This document shows, piece by piece, positions 6,045 through 7,514 of a stretch of 7,514 nucleotides of DNA. The position numbers and the translations under genes were made by a program. Origin of the DNA: an uncultured Clostridia bacterium (GTDB taxonomy: Bacteria; Bacillota; Clostridia; Oscillospirales; Ruminococcaceae); the NCBI GenBank assembly GCA_947628385.1, contig CANQZS010000089.1, forward strand, positions 1 through 7,514, given 5' to 3'. The notes beneath the pieces were generated by a model. It saw only the letters and a list, made by a program, of their open reading frames with translations, did not search any database and was not told the origin of the DNA. The stretch's first letter is position 1, and each line of letters starts with the position of its first letter.

Positions 6045-7415
6045 ATGAGATCAATGAAAAAAACAGCGGCTTTTATTGCCGCAGTGCTTGTATATATTAC
6101 GGTCTTTTGTGTGCCGGCATCAGCGTATATAACCTTTACACCTAATTTTACCGTTTCCAGCGAGGCGGCAGTGCTTATAAACCTTGATAAGGATACTATC
6201 CTTTATGAAAAAAATCCTACTAAAAAAATGTACCCCGCTTCACTTACAAAAATAATGACGGCAATAGTCGTCCTCGATCATGTTACGGATCTGGACAATA
6301 CCAAATATGAAGCCCCGCTTGCAGTATTTGACGACCTTTACGGCAAGAATCCCTCCGCAGTAGGCTATTCAAGAGGAGAGATAATCACCGTAAACGATCT
6401 TATGTATTCCATGCTTATGTACTCAGCCTGCGAATCGGCAGGTATTCTCGCATATAACGTCGGTGGAGACAGTATCCAGAATTTCGTGGATATGATGAAT
6501 CAAAAGGCTGAGGAAATAGGCTGTACCGGTACTCATTTTGTGAATCCTCACGGTCTTTATGATGATGAACAGTATACAAATGCCAGAGATATGGCTATAA
6601 TCGCAAAATATGCCGTGGACAACTATCCAAAATTCGTTGAAATAGCCACCACTACGGAATATACCCTCCACGCTACCAACTACCATGAGGAGGGCTGGAC
6701 CACCATTCATCATACCAATGCCATGACCCTGAAAGGCGAATTCTACTATGAGCCTGCAAGAGGACTCAAGACAGGAACTCTTGATGAATCCGGCAGAAAT
6801 CTTGTTTCCATGGCGTCCAAGGACGGCAATAACTATCTTCTCGTTACCATGTGCGCGCCTATGTACAATGAGGACGGCACAAAAGCCAACGACCAGTACA
6901 CCGATCAGAAAAATATTTACGAATGGGCGTTCAACACCTTTTCTTATGAAAAGATAGTAGGGAACACTCAGGAGGTAACGGAGATCCCCGTAAAGCTCGG
7001 AGAAAATGCCGAGCACGTGCTTCTCGTACCCTCGGAGGATTTTTACACACTATGGCCAAACACTCTTGACAAGAGCAATCTCAAATATGAAATAAATACC
7101 GACGGCTATCTCGATCAGGACGGAGCCGTGCTTGCTCCCGTAAAGAAAGGTCAGGTGCTTGGAAAATACACTATTTCTCTTTCCGGAGAGGTGCTTTGCA
7201 GCACGGATCTTGTGGCAAAGGACGATGTAGAGCTTTCACAGCTTGAATATAACATAATGAAAGCAAAGGCGTTTGTCGGATCGTTCTGGTTCAAGGCGGC
7301 AATAGCGGCTGCCGCTGCACTGGTGATCCTTTATATAGTGGTCTATATTCTTGCCACCAAAAAGCGCAAGCGCAGGATAAAAAAGGTATCCTCACGTTCG
7401 CGCAGGAGAATGTAA
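6045..7415 (+). CDS. D-alanyl-D-alanine carboxypeptidase (peptidase S11, PBP5 type)
   Basis: This penicillin-binding protein removes the terminal D-Ala from peptidoglycan pentapeptides outside the membrane. Of 456 residues, 4-27 form a signal peptide ending in PASA, with likely cleavage after Ala27. The active site shows Ser66-Leu-Thr-Lys69 (SxxK) in PASLTKIM and Lys242-Thr-Gly244 (KTG) in GLKTGTLDESG. The SxN position reads Ser127-Ala-Cys129, with Cys in place of Asn. A PBP5 C-terminal-like domain follows at roughly 310-400, then a transmembrane helix at about 418-438 and a very basic tail (439-456), giving a true anchor rather than the amphipathic helix of E. coli PBP5. ATG 6045 has no close ribosome site; ATG 6054 (MKKTAAFI) is an alternative with only a weak GAG nearby. 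rnhA follows 46 bases later with no terminator visible between them. Confidence 0.93.
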   Translation: MRSMKKTAAFIAAVLVYITVFCVPASAYITFTPNFTVSSEAAVLINLDKDTILYEKNPTKKMYPASLTKIMTAIVVLDHVTDLDNTKYEAPLAVFDDLYGKNPSAVGYSRGEIITVNDLMYSMLMYSACESAGILAYNVGGDSIQNFVDMMNQKAEEIGCTGTHFVNPHGLYDDEQYTNARDMAIIAKYAVDNYPKFVEIATTTEYTLHATNYHEEGWTTIHHTNAMTLKGEFYYEPARGLKTGTLDESGRNLVSMASKDGNNYLLVTMCAPMYNEDGTKANDQYTDQKNIYEWAFNTFSYEKIVGNTQEVTEIPVKLGENAEHVLLVPSEDFYTLWPNTLDKSNLKYEINTDGYLDQDGAVLAPVKKGQVLGKYTISLSGEVLCSTDLVAKDDVELSQLEYNIMKAKAFVGSFWFKAAIAAAAALVILYIVVYILATKKRKRRIKKVSSRSRRRM

Positions 7416-7461
7416 AACGGCGTTCCCGCACAAAACTGCATAAAAGGGGACTTCTTAAAAA

Positions 7462-7514
7462 ATGAAGGTTGAAATTTTTACGGACGGAGCCTGCTCCGGC
7501 AATCCCGGTCCGGG
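7462..7514 (+). CDS. rnhA: Ribonuclease HI, N-terminal fragment cut by the window edge
   Basis: Ribonuclease H cleaves the RNA strand of RNA-DNA hybrids. Only 17 codons are present: MKVEIFTDGACSGNPGP. The TDGACSGNPGPG pattern is the hallmark start of RNase HI, and Asp8 corresponds to the first catalytic carboxylate. AGGGGA lies 11 bases before the ATG, a slightly long spacing. It follows the carboxypeptidase closely on the same strand and may share its transcript. Whether the rest is intact cannot be seen. Confidence 0.9.
   Translation, partial: MKVEIFTDGACSGNPGP

Noticed and set aside
6423..7016. Minus-strand open frame of 197 codons opposite the carboxypeptidase
   Set aside because: The plus-strand protein has catalytic motifs across the same DNA. 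The antisense frame shows no recognisable domain, only hydrophobic composition from the complement.
7416..7461. Possible terminator between the carboxypeptidase and rnhA
   Set aside because: No stem of useful length followed by a T run is present in these 46 bases.

Overview
The window looks like chromosomal DNA from a Gram-positive anaerobe of the Clostridia, most likely a Ruminococcus-type Oscillospiraceae. This rests on the protein types (a Clostridia-style NifS/NifU pair, a CIRCE-controlled htpG, an iron-sulfur flavoprotein of anaerobic type), sigma-A-like promoters, strong AAGGAG-type ribosome sites, and small GC-rich hairpin repeats at the left edge of a kind I associate with Ruminococcus intergenic DNA. 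The genus is an inference. I see no phage, transposon, CRISPR, rRNA or tRNA, and no intergenic stretch longer than about 260 bases.

Layout. Bases 1-109 hold a cluster of hairpin repeats. From 110 to 5783 every gene is on the minus strand. Read in the direction of transcription (high to low coordinates) these are: a small metallophosphatase (5783-5085), a 4-oxalocrotonate tautomerase/PptA-like enzyme (5017-4781) followed by a strong terminator, htpG (4536-2626) with its own promoter, two CIRCE operators and a terminator, an iron-sulfur flavoprotein gene broken by one in-frame TAA (2547-1930), and the nifS-nifU operon (1769-110). On the plus strand, diverging from the metallophosphatase, are a D-alanyl-D-alanine carboxypeptidase (6045-7415) and the first 17 codons of rnhA (7462 to the window end).

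How the genes work together. NifS takes sulfur from cysteine and NifU assembles the Fe-S cluster; the neighbouring flavoprotein carries a cluster-type cysteine motif and would have been a possible client, but its reading frame is interrupted. HtpG is the heat-shock chaperone Hsp90, and the operators indicate HrcA control. The carboxypeptidase trims peptidoglycan side chains at the outer membrane face and may be co-transcribed with rnhA. The genes otherwise look like housekeeping neighbours rather than one pathway.

I do not see a clearly new biological system. The items most worth a second look are the tandem overlapping CIRCE operators at htpG, the nonsense codon in the flavoprotein gene, the carboxypeptidase leader where a stem-loop separates a strong Shine-Dalgarno from the start codon, the altered metal-binding motifs in the metallophosphatase, and the pair of 24-base hairpin units whose stems differ but stay paired.
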